A stretch of 64,000 bases of DNA from NORP233 sp050186825 (GCA_050186825.1 JBFWYD010000053.1:9424-73423); one strand, 5' to 3'. Counted from the first letter of the stretch, positions 34,602 to 44,464 are shown. A program made the numbers and translations. The notes: generated by a model not told the origin, from the letters alone.

Positions 34602-35812
34602 GGCGTCCCTCCCGGGGTCCACAGCTCGAGCAGCCCGCTGACCGGTCCCAGCCGCCGGACCACCAGCAGCCCGCGCCCGTCCGGTCGCCATCCGAGCGGC
34701 ACGGCATCGCGCGGGAGCTGGGTCACCACCGCGCCCTCGAGGTCGCGCAGCTCGGTGCCCTCGTCGGCGCGGCCGAGCGCGACCAGGGCGGCGTGCGGGT
34801 GCCAGAAGGCGCGGCTCAGCCCGCGCGGCGGGGCCAGGGTGGGCGAGCGCGTGGCCACCCCCTGGCTCGCGACCGCGAGCGGGAGCCCCAGCCGGTAGCC
34901 GAGGAAGTAGCGGCCGTCGCGGCTGCGGCGCCAGGGGCCGTGGCCGCGCAGGGGCGCCAGCATCCGCGGCTCGCCGCCGTCGAGCGGGACCGCCTGGAGC
35001 GGCTCGGCCAGGAGCGCCTCGCCCTGGAGCGCGGCCTCGAGGCGCGTCGCGGGCTGGAGCCGCGCGCGGGCCAGCGGGCGCGCCTCCTCGCGGCCCGCGA
35101 GGTCGCCGGTCCAGAGCTGCTCCTCGTTGAGCCACACCAGCCGCGCGCCGCGCTCGTCGAGGGTCCATTGCAGTCGGCGCCCGCCGCGGGCCACGCGCCC
35201 GCGCGCGCCGCTCTGCAGCCCCCCACCCAGCCTGACGGCGCGCAGCTCGCGGCCGCCCGGCCAGCTGACCGAGAGCAGGGCCCACTCGCCCTCGACCGCG
35301 ACCACCTGGCCCTCGTCGTCGACGGTCAGGGTCTCCGCCGCGCCGGGGTCCTCGTGCAGCCGGTGGCGGAGCAGCGTGCCCGGGCGGTCGCCCGCGAGCA
35401 GGAGCTCGCCCTCGCCGGCGCCGACCGGACGGCCCGGACGCGGCAGCCGCGGGGGCAGCTCCCAGACGAAGCGCTCCCGCCCGAGGTCGACGACGCCGAG
35501 CAGCCGCGCGGCCTGCGGCGCGGTGCGCTCCAGCGCGGACTCGAGCAGCACCGGGTGCGCGCCGGCCCAGCCCCAGAGCTCCCCGTAGGCCCGCTGCCCC
35601 TTGACCCGCGCCGCCGGGCGCAGCGCGCTCAGCTCCTCGCGCCACAGGAGCTCGCTCAAGGCCACGGCCTCGGGCTCGGCCGCGAGCGGCGCGAGCACGC
35701 TCAGGGCCTCGGGCGCGCGGCCCAGTCGCTGGTAAGCCGTGGCCAGGTGCAGCCGCACCTGATCGTCGCCGGCGGCCAGCGCGCGCTCGAGGGTCCTCAG
35801 CGAGCCATCCAC
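34598..35812 (-). CDS. TPR plus beta-propeller protein coupled to the sigma-54 regulator
   Basis: 404 residues. A short TPR-like N-terminus (LHLATAYQRLGRAPEALSVL) leads to a propeller with WD40/PD40-like blades (LAGDRPGTLL, LTVDDEGQVVAVEG, SRDGRYFLGY, FWHPHAALVALGR, GWRPDGRGLLVVRR). There is no signal peptide or TM helix. Coupled by GTGA overlap to the NtrC-type regulator, it may sense a ligand or partner that modulates it (inference). Confidence 0.75.
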
Positions 35813-36005
35813 GGCGCACAGGGTAGCCCGAGGCGACGACCTACGGGCACGGCGCGCCCTGCATGAGGCCGTCGCCGGAGTGCGTAGCTGGCGCCTCGAA
35901 TCGCCAACTCCTGCCGAGGGGCTCGACCGAGGGCGTCAGCCCATCTTTCGAACGTCGCCAACCCCGCTCACGTCCGACCAGCTCGCCCCCAATAGGCCGA
36001 GTCGT

Positions 36006-36066
36006 GGAGGTCTGCGCCGTCCACAGCCCTCCGCTCACACTCGCCGCCTCCGCGGCGCAGACCTCC
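36006..36066. terminator. 14-bp inverted repeat downstream of cysS
   Basis: GGAGGTCTGCGCCG (36006-36019) and CGGCGCAGACCTCC (36053-36066) are perfect complements with a 33-nt spacer. It lies 10 bp past the cysS stop on the minus strand; it could end that transcript or mark an element. The surrounding 264-bp gap has no gene I can support. Confidence 0.4.
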
Positions 36067-36076
36067 TCAACTCAGC

Positions 36077-37537
36077 TCAGCTCCCGAGGCGCGTCCAGGT
36101 CGACTCGCCCTTGCGGGCCTGGACCCCGATCCCGCGTTCGGCGAGCTGCCCGCGCAGGGCGTCGGCCTGGGCCCAGTCCTTGGCCTCGCGCGCGGTCACC
36201 CAGCCCTGGAAGAGCGCGTCCTCCTCGGCCGAGAGCCCGGCGTCTGCGTCTGGCTCGAGCACGCCCAGGACCTGGTCCACGTCCACGAGCACGCGCTCGA
36301 CCTCCTCCGCGAAGGCCGCGTCGAAGCCGGGCAGGCGGTTGACCTCCTTGACCAGCTCGAACAGCTTCCCCAGCGCGGCGGGCACGTTCAGGTCGTCCGC
36401 GATCGCCTCTCGCATCCCCTGGTGCAGCTCGGCCACGCGCGCCCGCGCCTCGGGGCCCGGGTCCTCGCCGCTGGCCCGCGCGAGCGAGGCCCGCAGCTCG
36501 TCGAGCCGGGCCAGGGCCTCGCGCGCGGCCAGGATCGCGTCGAAGCGGACCGGGCGCCGCTCCTCGCCCTCGCCCTCGTAGGTGACCTGGAGGTTGAGCT
36601 TCTTCCCGTAGTGGGCGGTCAGCAGCGCGTAGCGGACCTCGCGACCCGAGGCCCCGGCCAGCTCCCGCAGCTCCCGGAAGGTGAAGAAGTTCTTGAGGCT
36701 CTTGGACATCTTCTTCCCGCCGACCATCAGGTGCTCGTTGTGGACCCACAGGTGGCTGAAGGGTTGGCCCGTGTCGGCCTCGGTCTGGGCGATCTCGTTC
36801 TCGTGGTGCGGGAACACCAGGTCGATCCCGCCGGTGTGGATGTCGATCGTCCCTTCACCCAGGTGCTTGCTGGCCAGCGCCGAGCACTCGAGGTGCCAGC
36901 CGGGGCGGCCCTTGCCCAGCGAGGTCTCCCAGAACACGTCGCCGTCCGCCTCGCTCCAGGCCTTCCAGAGCGCGAAGTCGGTCACGTCGTCCTTCTCGTA
37001 CTCGTCGGCGACGACGCGCCCACCCGCGCCCGCCTTGAGCTCGCGCTTGTCGAGGTGCGAGAGGCGCCCGTAGCCGGGGAAGGCCGAGATCTTGAAGTAG
37101 ATCGAGCCGTCGTCGCTGCGGTAGGCGAAGCCCTTCTCGAGCAGGCGCTCGACCAGCGCGACCATCTCGGGGATGGCGTCGGTGGCCCGCGGCATCTCGG
37201 TGGGAGGCAGGATCCTGAGCGCGGCCATGTCCTCGAGGAAGGCGTCGGTGTAGCGCTGCGTGAACTCACGCAGCCCCACGCCCTCGGCGCGCGACCCGCG
37301 GATCGTCTTGTCGTCGACGTCCGTGATGTTCATCACGTGGCGCAGGTCGTAGCCCAGCCAGGTGAGCGCCCGGTGCAGCACGTCGTAGAACACGAAGGCG
37401 CGCCAGTTGCCGATGTGGACGTGGTTGTAGACCGTCGGGCCGCAGGTGTAGAGGCGGATCGTGTGGGCCTCCCCCGGCGGGGGCAGCGTCTCCTTGTCGC
37501 GGGTGAGCGTGTTGGTCAGGGAGAGCGGGAGGGTCAT
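36077..37537 (-). CDS. cysS: Cysteinyl-tRNA synthetase
   Basis: 486 residues, normal length. Class I signatures: Zn ligand Cys32 in TCGPTVYN, HIGN (41-44, the usual variant of HIGH in this family), zinc-binding WHLECSA, GGIDLVFPHHENEIAQ and KMSKS in GGKKMSKSLKNFF. It charges tRNA-Cys with cysteine in the cytosol. ATG 37537 has GAGG eight bases upstream. It follows ispDF on the same strand with a 128-bp gap. Confidence 0.97.
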   Translation of the reverse strand: MTLPLSLTNTLTRDKETLPPPGEAHTIRLYTCGPTVYNHVHIGNWRAFVFYDVLHRALTWLGYDLRHVMNITDVDDKTIRGSRAEGVGLREFTQRYTDAFLEDMAALRILPPTEMPRATDAIPEMVALVERLLEKGFAYRSDDGSIYFKISAFPGYGRLSHLDKRELKAGAGGRVVADEYEKDDVTDFALWKAWSEADGDVFWETSLGKGRPGWHLECSALASKHLGEGTIDIHTGGIDLVFPHHENEIAQTEADTGQPFSHLWVHNEHLMVGGKKMSKSLKNFFTFRELRELAGASGREVRYALLTAHYGKKLNLQVTYEGEGEERRPVRFDAILAAREALARLDELRASLARASGEDPGPEARARVAELHQGMREAIADDLNVPAALGKLFELVKEVNRLPGFDAAFAEEVERVLVDVDQVLGVLEPDADAGLSAEEDALFQGWVTAREAKDWAQADALRGQLAERGIGVQARKGESTWTRLGS

Positions 37538-37665
37538 GCAAGCCTCTTCCGGCGCCGTGGACGGCGGGCCGGCGGGTCGGGTGTCACGAAGGTGGGGATG
37601 AGAACAGGGAACGCGGGGGCAACAACCACTATCCCCGTCCCCGCCCTCCTCCCTCAGGTCGCCAC

Positions 37666-39279
37666 TCAGCCGGTGGCGGCGTGCAGGGTGACCACGACCT
37701 CGGCCGCCATGGCCTGACCCTCGCCCACGGGGCCCAGGCCCTCCTGGGTCTTGGCCTTGAGGTTCAGCCGAGCCACCGGGATCCCCAGGACGTCCGCCAG
37801 CGTGCGCCGGATCGCGGGCTTGTGGTCCTTCAGCTTGGGGCGCTCGGCCAGCACGACCGCGTCCACGTGCTCGACCCGCCAGCCGAGGGCGCGCACGTCC
37901 GCGACCACGCGCTCGAGCAGCGCCAGCGAGCTCGCCCCGGCGTAGGCGGGGTCGGTGTCGGGGAAGTGCTCGCCGATGTCGCCCAGGCCCGCCGCGCCGA
38001 GCAGAGCGTCGATCACGGCGTGGGTCAGGACGTCGGCGTCGGAGTGCCCGTAGAGCCCCTTGTCGAAGGGGACCTCCACGCCGCCCAGGATCAGCTTGCG
38101 GCCGGGCACCAGCCGGTGGAAGTCGTTGCCGAGCCCGCAGCGGACCTCGCCGCGCCGCCCCGGCGCGGCGCCCGCGCCCGGCGCGTTCGCCCCCGCCTCC
38201 GCCGCGCCCGGTTCGGCTGTGGCCGCCGCCGCCGAGGCCGCCGCGCCGGCGACCGAGGCCGCCGCGGCCACGGCGCCGCTGACCGCGCCGCCCACGGCGC
38301 GCGCGGCCGCCTCGAGGGTGGCGCGCAGGTCGGCCGCGCTCTGCCCGGGGGCGCCGCTCTCGGCCTCGAGCGCGGTCCGCAGCTCGGATGCGACCTGCCG
38401 CGCGTCGTTCATCGTCTTGCCGGCCTCCGCGCCGAGCAGGCTGCCGATCCCGCCCAGCAGGTCCTTGAGCTGCTCGCGCGCCCCCGAGAGCTCGTCGCGC
38501 AGCTGCTCGAGCGGGTCGCCCTCGCGCCCCGCGCCCCTGCGCCCCGCGCCCCGCGCCGAGCGGCCCGCCGCCTCGGCGGCAGCGCGGCCCCGCAGCAGGC
38601 TCGCGGCGCGCTCGAGGTCGGCGGCGCCCGTGACCTTGAAGTTGGTCTCGGGTGCTTCGACCACGACCACGGTCACGCCCATTCGCTCGAGGGCCATCGC
38701 CTCGTCCGTGACCTCGACCCCGCCCGCGTCGGCGTCGTCGAGGGCCGCGAGCAGCTCGTCGCGCCGCGCCACCTGCGGGGTCTGGGCCCGCCAGATCAGC
38801 TCGCGCGGGACCGTCTCGACCACGCGGCCGCCCTCGTCCACGCGCTTGATCGTGTCGCGGGCCGGCGTGGCCAGGAGGGCCGCCCCAGCCTGGCGCGCGC
38901 GGACCAGCGCCCGCGCGGCGTCCGCCGGCTCGAGCAGCGGGCGCGCGGCGTCGTGCACGAGCACCCACTCGCCGCGCGCCGCCGCGACCCCGGCTCGCAC
39001 CGAGTCCTGGCGGCGCGCCCCGCCCTGCACGAAGCGGGTTGCGCCGGCCGCGCGGAGGGCCGCGCCCAGCCCGTGCTCCTCGAGGGTCGCGAGCTCGTCG
39101 GCGTGGAGCACGACCACGACCTCGTCCACGCCCTCGGCCTGGGCGAGGGCCGCCACGCTCCACACCACTAGCGGGCGCCCGGCGACCTCGAGCACGCCCT
39201 TGCGCGGCGTCCCCGCGCCCAGCTCGCGCGCCAGGCGCGTCCCCAGCCCGGCCGCGACCACCACGCCGCTGGCGCTCAT
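37666..39279 (-). CDS. ispDF: Bifunctional IspD-IspF with a long Ala-rich linker
   Basis: 537 residues. IspD (about 1-230): VVVAAGLGTRLA, VLVHDAARPL, 'IKRVDEGGRVVETVPRELIW', TPQ, TDEA. IspF (about 378-537): NDFHRL zinc site, LGGVEVPF, HSDADVLTHAVIDALLGAAGLGDIG and FPDTD. It performs the CTP-dependent and cyclising steps of the MEP isoprenoid pathway. Between them lie about 145 residues, far longer than usual in IspDF fusions, with an amphipathic helix (DELSGAREQLKDLLGG) and an Ala-rich stretch. ATG 39279 overlaps the stop of the PIN-TRAM gene (ATGA). Confidence 0.95.
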   Translation of the reverse strand: MSASGVVVAAGLGTRLARELGAGTPRKGVLEVAGRPLVVWSVAALAQAEGVDEVVVVLHADELATLEEHGLGAALRAAGATRFVQGGARRQDSVRAGVAAARGEWVLVHDAARPLLEPADAARALVRARQAGAALLATPARDTIKRVDEGGRVVETVPRELIWRAQTPQVARRDELLAALDDADAGGVEVTDEAMALERMGVTVVVVEAPETNFKVTGAADLERAASLLRGRAAAEAAGRSARGAGRRGAGREGDPLEQLRDELSGAREQLKDLLGGIGSLLGAEAGKTMNDARQVASELRTALEAESGAPGQSAADLRATLEAAARAVGGAVSGAVAAAASVAGAAASAAAATAEPGAAEAGANAPGAGAAPGRRGEVRCGLGNDFHRLVPGRKLILGGVEVPFDKGLYGHSDADVLTHAVIDALLGAAGLGDIGEHFPDTDPAYAGASSLALLERVVADVRALGWRVEHVDAVVLAERPKLKDHKPAIRRTLADVLGIPVARLNLKAKTQEGLGPVGEGQAMAAEVVVTLHAATG

Positions 39280-40496
39280 CGCTCGGCCCCCTCGGGGGCG
39301 GGCTCGGCGGCGGGCGCGGTCGCTCCGTCGCCTGCGCCAGCACCTGCCTCGCCCGCGCCGTCGCCAGCGCCGTTCGTCGGCGCGCTCGCCTCGGTCGCCG
39401 ACACCGCGCCCTGGCTGGAGGTCTGCGCCTCCTCCTCGTCCTCGACGTCGCTCAGCAGGCGCGCGAAGACCATCCGCCCCGCGCTGCTCTGCATCGAGTT
39501 CGTGACCACCGCCTCGACCGTGCGCCCCTTGTCGCGGCGCGCGTTCTCGACCACGACCATGGTCCCGTCGTCGAGGAAGCCCACGCCCTGATCGCGCCCC
39601 TCGCCCGGCTTGACGACCTTGACCCGCAGCCGGTCGCCCGGGATGTAGGGCGCGCGCGTGGCCTGGGCCACCTGGTTGAGGTTGATCACCGGGACGCCCT
39701 CGACCTCGCACACCTTCTGGAGGTTGAGGTCCACGGTCACGAGCTTGCCGTTGCGCGCCTTGGCCGTCTCGATCAGGCGGCGGTCGACCTCGGCGTGAGG
39801 CTCGCCGTAGATCGTCTGCGGGAACTCGATCGCCACGTCGGGCAGGTTCTGCAGCCGCTTGAGCATGTCCAGCCCGCGCCGCCCGCGGACCCGCCGGTTC
39901 TTGTCCCCCGAGTCCGCGATCCGCTGCAGCTCCTCGAGCACGTCGCGCGGGACGATGAAGGGCGCGTCGAAGATGCGCACCCGCGCCAGGTCCACCACCC
40001 GCCCGTCGATGATCGCGCTCGTGTCGAGGACCAGCGCGCGCGGGCCCGCGCCCACCCGCTTGAACTCGACGTAGGGGACCACGAAGCGCAGGTCGTCCTT
40101 GGTCCGCAGCAGGTAGCTCGGGCCGAGGTAGCAGAAGATGAGCGTCAGGCAGAGCCGGATCGAGTTGAGCTGCTTGCGCCCCAGGGCGCCGTCGAAGTCG
40201 CCCATCAGCGAGACGATGCCTATGAACAGCTGCGCGGCGAGGAAGCCGATCAGGAGCCCGAACACGATGGCCGAGACGGTCGCGATCGAGCTGCGGGCCA
40301 CGGCGGCCATGTCCACGAAGATGACCAGCAGCGCGAGCACCCCGCCGATCAGCATCGCGGGGTACTCCATCAGCGGCGCCTCGCCGAGCCGGGCCAGGTA
40401 GAGCCCGAGGCCAGCGGCAGAGAGGAAGAACATCGCGCGCAGCGTCAGGAGCGGGAGGTCGATCTGCGGATGTGGTTGCACGGGAGGGGGGGTCAC
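39276..40496 (-). CDS. YacL-like membrane protein with PIN and TRAM domains
   Basis: 406 residues from GTG 40496. Four membrane helices (about 12-130: LTLRAMFFLSAAGLGLYLA, AMLIGGVLALLVIFVDMAA, ATVSAIVFGLLIGFLAAQLF, LCLTLIFCYLG, each partly quoted) are followed by a PIN nuclease fold with the acidic LVLDTSAIIDGR, EVDRRLIETA and TVDLNLQKV, then a TRAM RNA-binding domain (YIPGDRLRVKVVKPGEG, GVGFLDDGTMVVVE, AVVTNSMQSSAG). It may act on RNA at the membrane. An Ala/Gly/Glu-rich tail is extra. Upstream dgt ends 11 bp before this start. Confidence 0.9.
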   Translation of the reverse strand: MTPPPVQPHPQIDLPLLTLRAMFFLSAAGLGLYLARLGEAPLMEYPAMLIGGVLALLVIFVDMAAVARSSIATVSAIVFGLLIGFLAAQLFIGIVSLMGDFDGALGRKQLNSIRLCLTLIFCYLGPSYLLRTKDDLRFVVPYVEFKRVGAGPRALVLDTSAIIDGRVVDLARVRIFDAPFIVPRDVLEELQRIADSGDKNRRVRGRRGLDMLKRLQNLPDVAIEFPQTIYGEPHAEVDRRLIETAKARNGKLVTVDLNLQKVCEVEGVPVINLNQVAQATRAPYIPGDRLRVKVVKPGEGRDQGVGFLDDGTMVVVENARRDKGRTVEAVVTNSMQSSAGRMVFARLLSDVEDEEEAQTSSQGAVSATEASAPTNGAGDGAGEAGAGAGDGATAPAAEPAPEGAER

Positions 40497-40507
40497 GGGG
40501 GCACAGC

Positions 40508-41695
40508 CTACATGGGCTCGAAGAGGGCGAACAGCTTCTGATACTCGCGCTGCGCGTAGCGATCGGTCATGCCGGCGATGTAGTCGCCGACCCCGCGCGG
40601 GACGCCCGCGCGCTCGACCCACTCCTGGTATTCCTCGGGGAGGAGGTGCGGCTTGCGGGTCAGCTGCTCGTAGAGCTCCGAGATGATCCGCTGCCCCTTC
40701 TCCACCTGCCGGCGTACCCGGTAGTGGCGGTAGACGCGCTCCTCGAGGAAGGCCTGGAGCTCGCGCTGCCGCGCGCGGGCCGACGCCGAGAGCGCGACCA
40801 GCCCGGGCCGGGCGGCGCGCACGTCCTCGAGCGAGGCCACCCCGCGCTCCTCCAGCCGGGCGCGGGTGGTCTCGATCAGGTCGGCGAGCTGCCGGCGGCG
40901 CAGGTAGCGGATCAGCTCCTGGCGGCGCACGCGCTCGGCCGTGTCGGCCGCGGGGCCGGCGGCGGCGAACAGCTCGTCCACGGCCGCCTCGGCCTCGTCG
41001 ATGGCCTGAAGCCCACGCAGGTCCTCGCGCCGGAGCAGGCCGGCCTTGAGCGCGTCGTCGAGGTCGTGGTGGTCGTAGGCGATGGAGTCGACGCAGTCCG
41101 CGACCTGGGCCTCGAGGAAGGGGCCCGCCCCGCGCTCGAAGGCCTCGGCGTAGCCGAGCGACTGGCTGGTCACGGTGTCGCGCTGCTTCCAGATCCCCTC
41201 GCGCACCTCGTAGCTAAGGTTCAGCCCGCGGAAGCCGGTGTGGCGTCGCTCGAGCAGATCGACCAGGCGCAGGGCCTGCGCGTTGTGCTCGAAGCCGCCG
41301 TGCTCCGCGAGCAGCTCGCGCAGGACGCGCTCGCCCGCGTGGCCGAAGGGCGGGTGGCCGACGTCGTGGGCCAGGCTGACGGTCTCGGCCAGGTCCTCGT
41401 TGAGCCGCAGGGCGCGGGCCACGGCCCGCGCCAGCTGGGCCGCCTCCAGGCTGTGGGTCAGCCGGGTCCGGTAGTAGTCGCCCTCGTGGTTCACGAAGAC
41501 CTGGGTCTTGTACTGCAGCCGGCGGAAGGCGCGGCTGCGGACCACGCGCTCGCGGTCGCGCTGGAAGGCGGTCGCGAGCTCGTCCTCGGGCTCCTGGTGC
41601 ACACGCCCGCGCGAGGCGCGCGCGCGCACCGCGTAGGGCGCCAGCCAGGCGTCCTCGCGCTCCTCCAGCAGCTCACGCGGGGTGGGGTCGCTCAT
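40508..41695 (-). CDS. dgt: Deoxyguanosinetriphosphate triphosphohydrolase-like HD protein
   Basis: 395 residues. The HD-domain metal site is complete: RLTHSLEAAQLAR, the HD motif in HDVGHPPFGHAGE, FEHNAQALR and a distal DSIAYDHHD. The length and motifs match the dGTPase-like (Dgt/YpgQ-related) family that hydrolyses dNTPs to nucleosides and triphosphate, controlling nucleotide pools. The ATG overlaps the stop of the upstream gene (ATGA), so it is translated with the fused synthase-like protein. Confidence 0.92.
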   Translation of the reverse strand: MSDPTPRELLEEREDAWLAPYAVRARASRGRVHQEPEDELATAFQRDRERVVRSRAFRRLQYKTQVFVNHEGDYYRTRLTHSLEAAQLARAVARALRLNEDLAETVSLAHDVGHPPFGHAGERVLRELLAEHGGFEHNAQALRLVDLLERRHTGFRGLNLSYEVREGIWKQRDTVTSQSLGYAEAFERGAGPFLEAQVADCVDSIAYDHHDLDDALKAGLLRREDLRGLQAIDEAEAAVDELFAAAGPAADTAERVRRQELIRYLRRRQLADLIETTRARLEERGVASLEDVRAARPGLVALSASARARQRELQAFLEERVYRHYRVRRQVEKGQRIISELYEQLTRKPHLLPEEYQEWVERAGVPRGVGDYIAGMTDRYAQREYQKLFALFEPM

Positions 41696-44013
41696 TCCCA
41701 GCTCATCACCGACAGCACGTTGGAGTAGTCGTCGGTCCAGGTCCGCAGGCGCGGGTCCGGCTCGACGGGCGTCCAGGAGGGCAGGGCCAGGAGCCCGCCC
41801 AGGTCCTCGGGGGCCCGCCCGAGGACCACCCAGTTGCTGGCCAGGATCCCGGCCTTCTTGTCCTCCACGCTCAGCTCCTCGTCGCGGTGGTAGCGGCCGC
41901 GCGCCACGAGCTCGAGGTCGCGCGCCAGGTTGCCGAGCACGGGGCGCAGGTCGAGGTAGCGGTTCGAGATGTGGAACAGGATCAGGCCGTGGGGCTGGAG
42001 CTTCCGCAGGTAGAGCTCCAGCGCCTCGCGCGTGATGAGGTGGGTCGGGATCGCGTCCGAGCTGAAGGCGTCGAGCACCAGCAGCCCGAAGGTCCCGTCC
42101 GGCTGCTCCGCGAGCTGCAGGCGGCCGTCCCCCAGCACCACGTCGATCTCGGCCTGCGAGTCGCGCAGGTAGTGGAACTGCTCGCGCGCGATGCGGACCA
42201 CCGCCTCGTCGATCTCGAAGTAGGTGAAGCGACGGCCGGGCTTCCCGTAGGCCGCCATGGTCCCCACGCCCAGGCCGACCAGGCCCACGCGCTCCGCGCG
42301 TCGGTCGCGGGCGACCAGGGTGAACACGTCGCCCGCCGGGCCGGTGGCGTTGTAGTAGGCCAGGGGGACGCGCGGCGAGTCGCGCTGCTGGATCCCGTGG
42401 ATGGTGTTGCCGTGCACCAGCCAGCGCCCGGCGGCGTTCTCCCACACGGTGTGGACGCCGAAGAAGGTCCGCTCCGAGAGGATGCGCTCGCCGTAGATGT
42501 GCACCCCGCGCGGCAGCACGATCGGGAGCGCGAGCAGCAGCCCGAGCGCGAGGGTGAAGGGCCCGCGCCGGCGCGAGAGCAGGTAGCAGCCGACCAGCGG
42601 GACCAGGGACTGGACCAGGCGCACCACGGCCGACTCGCCGATGTGCATCTGCCCAGCCACGCGGTCTACGACCACCCACACGGCCGCGAGGGTCGGGGCC
42701 GCCAGCCAGGACGCCGCTGCGGGGACCTCGCGGGCCGGGACGCGCTCGCGCGAGAGCGCCGCCAGCAGCCCGGTCGGCGCCTCACCTTCGGCCTGGGCGT
42801 CCTCGGCCGGGGCAGGCGCGGCGGGCTGGAACCCGAGCGCGTGGTCCGGGCGCAGCCAGGCCACGAGCACCAGCACCAGGGAGTACTCCCACAGCCCGCT
42901 GAACAGGACGGGCGCGACCAGCGCGTTGAGGGAGCCGCCGAGCACGCCGCCCAGGGCGGTCCAGAGGAAGAACTCGGTCAGGCGCGCGGGCGGCGGGCGC
43001 AGCTCGGCCAGCCAGCCGTGGCAGGCCACGGCGCACACCGCGAAGCCAGCCAGGTGCAAGGACACGATCAGGTAGAGCGGATCCGCGGACTCGGTCAGGA
43101 ACACGAGCGCCAGCGCCAGCAGCGCCACCGGCAGGGCCAGGCCGGCGATCCGCACCGCCTGCTTGGCGGCGGGCCGGGCGGAGAAGGCGACCACGAAGCT
43201 CAACAGGTAGATCGTGAGCGGGATCACCCACAGGAGCGGGATCGCGGCCAGGTCGGTCGAGAGGTGCTGCGTGACCCCGAGGGTCAGGCTGGAGGGCGCG
43301 AAGGCCAGGAGCACCCAGCGCAGGCGGGTCCAGCCGCTCAGGGCCGGCGGCGCCTCCGGCTCGGACGGCGCCTCGCCTCCCGCCTCGGGAGCCCCCGCCT
43401 CTGGACCTCCGGTCGCGGGGCCCGCGCTCCGCCAGAGCAGCCCGCCGCACACCGCGACCAGCGCCAGGAACACCAGGTAGCCGCCGCTCCACACCCGCGC
43501 CTGCTCGGGCACACCCAGGAGCGGCTCGAGCAGGAAGGGGTAGCTGAGCAAGCCCGCGATCGAGCCCACGTTGCTGGCGGCGTAGAGGAAGTAGGGGTCG
43601 CCGGCGTGCTCGTGCCCGCTGCGCGAGAACCAGTGCTGGAGCAGGGGCGAGGTGGTGGACACCGCCACGAAGGGCAACCCCACGCTCAGCGCGAGCACCG
43701 AGAGCGCCCACAGCGGCGGCCACACCTGCGGCCCGGGATGCGCGTCCGCCGGCAGGAGCAGCGGGAGGAAGCCGAGCGGCAGGAGCAGGAACAGCAGGTG
43801 CACGCCGGCGGCGGCCCGCGGGCTGCGGATGCGCCGCACGGCGTGGGCGTAGCCGTAGCCCGCGAGCAAGGCCGCCTGGAAGAACACCATGCAGGCGTTC
43901 CAGACAGCCGGGCTCCCCCCCAGGCGGGGGAGGAGCTGCTTCGCGATCAGGGGCTGGACGAGGAAGACCAGCGCCGCGCCGGCGCAGACCGCGACCGTGT
44001 AGGCGGCGAGCAC
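41692..44013 (-). CDS. Fused integral-membrane/spermidine synthase-like protein
   Basis: 773 residues. The N-terminal ~500 residues hold about ten to twelve membrane helices (for example AAYTVAVCAGAALVFLVQPL at the start) with an insert of charged Pro/Glu linkers. The C-terminal ~230 residues match the SpeE Rossmann fold: VGLGVGTMAAYGKPG, 'YFEIDEAVVRIA', DVVLGDGRLQL, LLVLDAFSSDAIP and LTREALELYLRKLQPHG-like helix. Such fused transporter/methyltransferase-fold proteins are common in environmental bacteria; the usual spermidine-synthase substrate residues are only partly kept, so the reaction is unknown. Confidence 0.85.
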   Translation of the reverse strand: MLAAYTVAVCAGAALVFLVQPLIAKQLLPRLGGSPAVWNACMVFFQAALLAGYGYAHAVRRIRSPRAAAGVHLLFLLLPLGFLPLLLPADAHPGPQVWPPLWALSVLALSVGLPFVAVSTTSPLLQHWFSRSGHEHAGDPYFLYAASNVGSIAGLLSYPFLLEPLLGVPEQARVWSGGYLVFLALVAVCGGLLWRSAGPATGGPEAGAPEAGGEAPSEPEAPPALSGWTRLRWVLLAFAPSSLTLGVTQHLSTDLAAIPLLWVIPLTIYLLSFVVAFSARPAAKQAVRIAGLALPVALLALALVFLTESADPLYLIVSLHLAGFAVCAVACHGWLAELRPPPARLTEFFLWTALGGVLGGSLNALVAPVLFSGLWEYSLVLVLVAWLRPDHALGFQPAAPAPAEDAQAEGEAPTGLLAALSRERVPAREVPAAASWLAAPTLAAVWVVVDRVAGQMHIGESAVVRLVQSLVPLVGCYLLSRRRGPFTLALGLLLALPIVLPRGVHIYGERILSERTFFGVHTVWENAAGRWLVHGNTIHGIQQRDSPRVPLAYYNATGPAGDVFTLVARDRRAERVGLVGLGVGTMAAYGKPGRRFTYFEIDEAVVRIAREQFHYLRDSQAEIDVVLGDGRLQLAEQPDGTFGLLVLDAFSSDAIPTHLITREALELYLRKLQPHGLILFHISNRYLDLRPVLGNLARDLELVARGRYHRDEELSVEDKKAGILASNWVVLGRAPEDLGGLLALPSWTPVEPDPRLRTWTDDYSNVLSVMSWE

Positions 44014-44035
44014 TTACCGGCGGGGCCGGGGCCGC

Positions 44036-44374
44036 CTAGCCCTCGAAGGGCTTCGGGTCGAACTTGTCGCGCTTCGCCTCGACCTTGGCCCACTCGTCGG
44101 CGTCGGGGAGCGGGTCCTTCTGCTCGGAGATGTTCGGCCACTCCTCCTGGTACTTCTCGGCGAGCTCGAGGTACTCCTTCCACTTCTCCGGGAGGTCGTC
44201 CTCGCTGAAGATCGCCGTGGTCGGGCAGACGGGCACGCACGCGCCGCAGTCGATGCACTCCTCGGTGTGGATGATCAGCGTGTTCTTGCCCTCGTAGAAG
44301 CAGTCCACCGGGCACACGGCCACGCACTCGGTGTACTTGCAGTTGACGCAGGGCTCCGCCACGACGTGGGTCAC
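44036..44374 (-). CDS. fdxA: 7Fe ferredoxin (FdxA type)
   Basis: 112 residues from GTG 44374 with GAGGAGA upstream. Cluster Cys: C9, C17 and C50 (plus C12 as the non-ligand in this class) and C21, C40, C43, C46, in C-x2-C-x4-C-x3-CP ... C-x2-C-x2-C-x3-CP order, typical of [3Fe-4S][4Fe-4S] FdxA ferredoxins of about 107-113 residues. The C-terminal acidic tail matches too. A soluble electron carrier; partner unknown. It is divergent from the Ser/Thr kinase at 44465. Confidence 0.95.
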   Translation of the reverse strand: MTHVVAEPCVNCKYTECVAVCPVDCFYEGKNTLIIHTEECIDCGACVPVCPTTAIFSEDDLPEKWKEYLELAEKYQEEWPNISEQKDPLPDADEWAKVEAKRDKFDPKPFEG

Positions 44375-44464
44375 GTTGTCTCTCCTCTGGAAGGGGCGGC
44401 GACTATACCGCCCGCCCCCCCCACCCGGGAGCACCAGGGGCGGGCCCCGGGTAGCCTCTCGCCG

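Noticed and set aside
35813..36076. Small ORF in the gap before cysS (65 residues, minus strand)
   Set aside because: No ribosome site, no domain, and composition unlike neighbouring genes.
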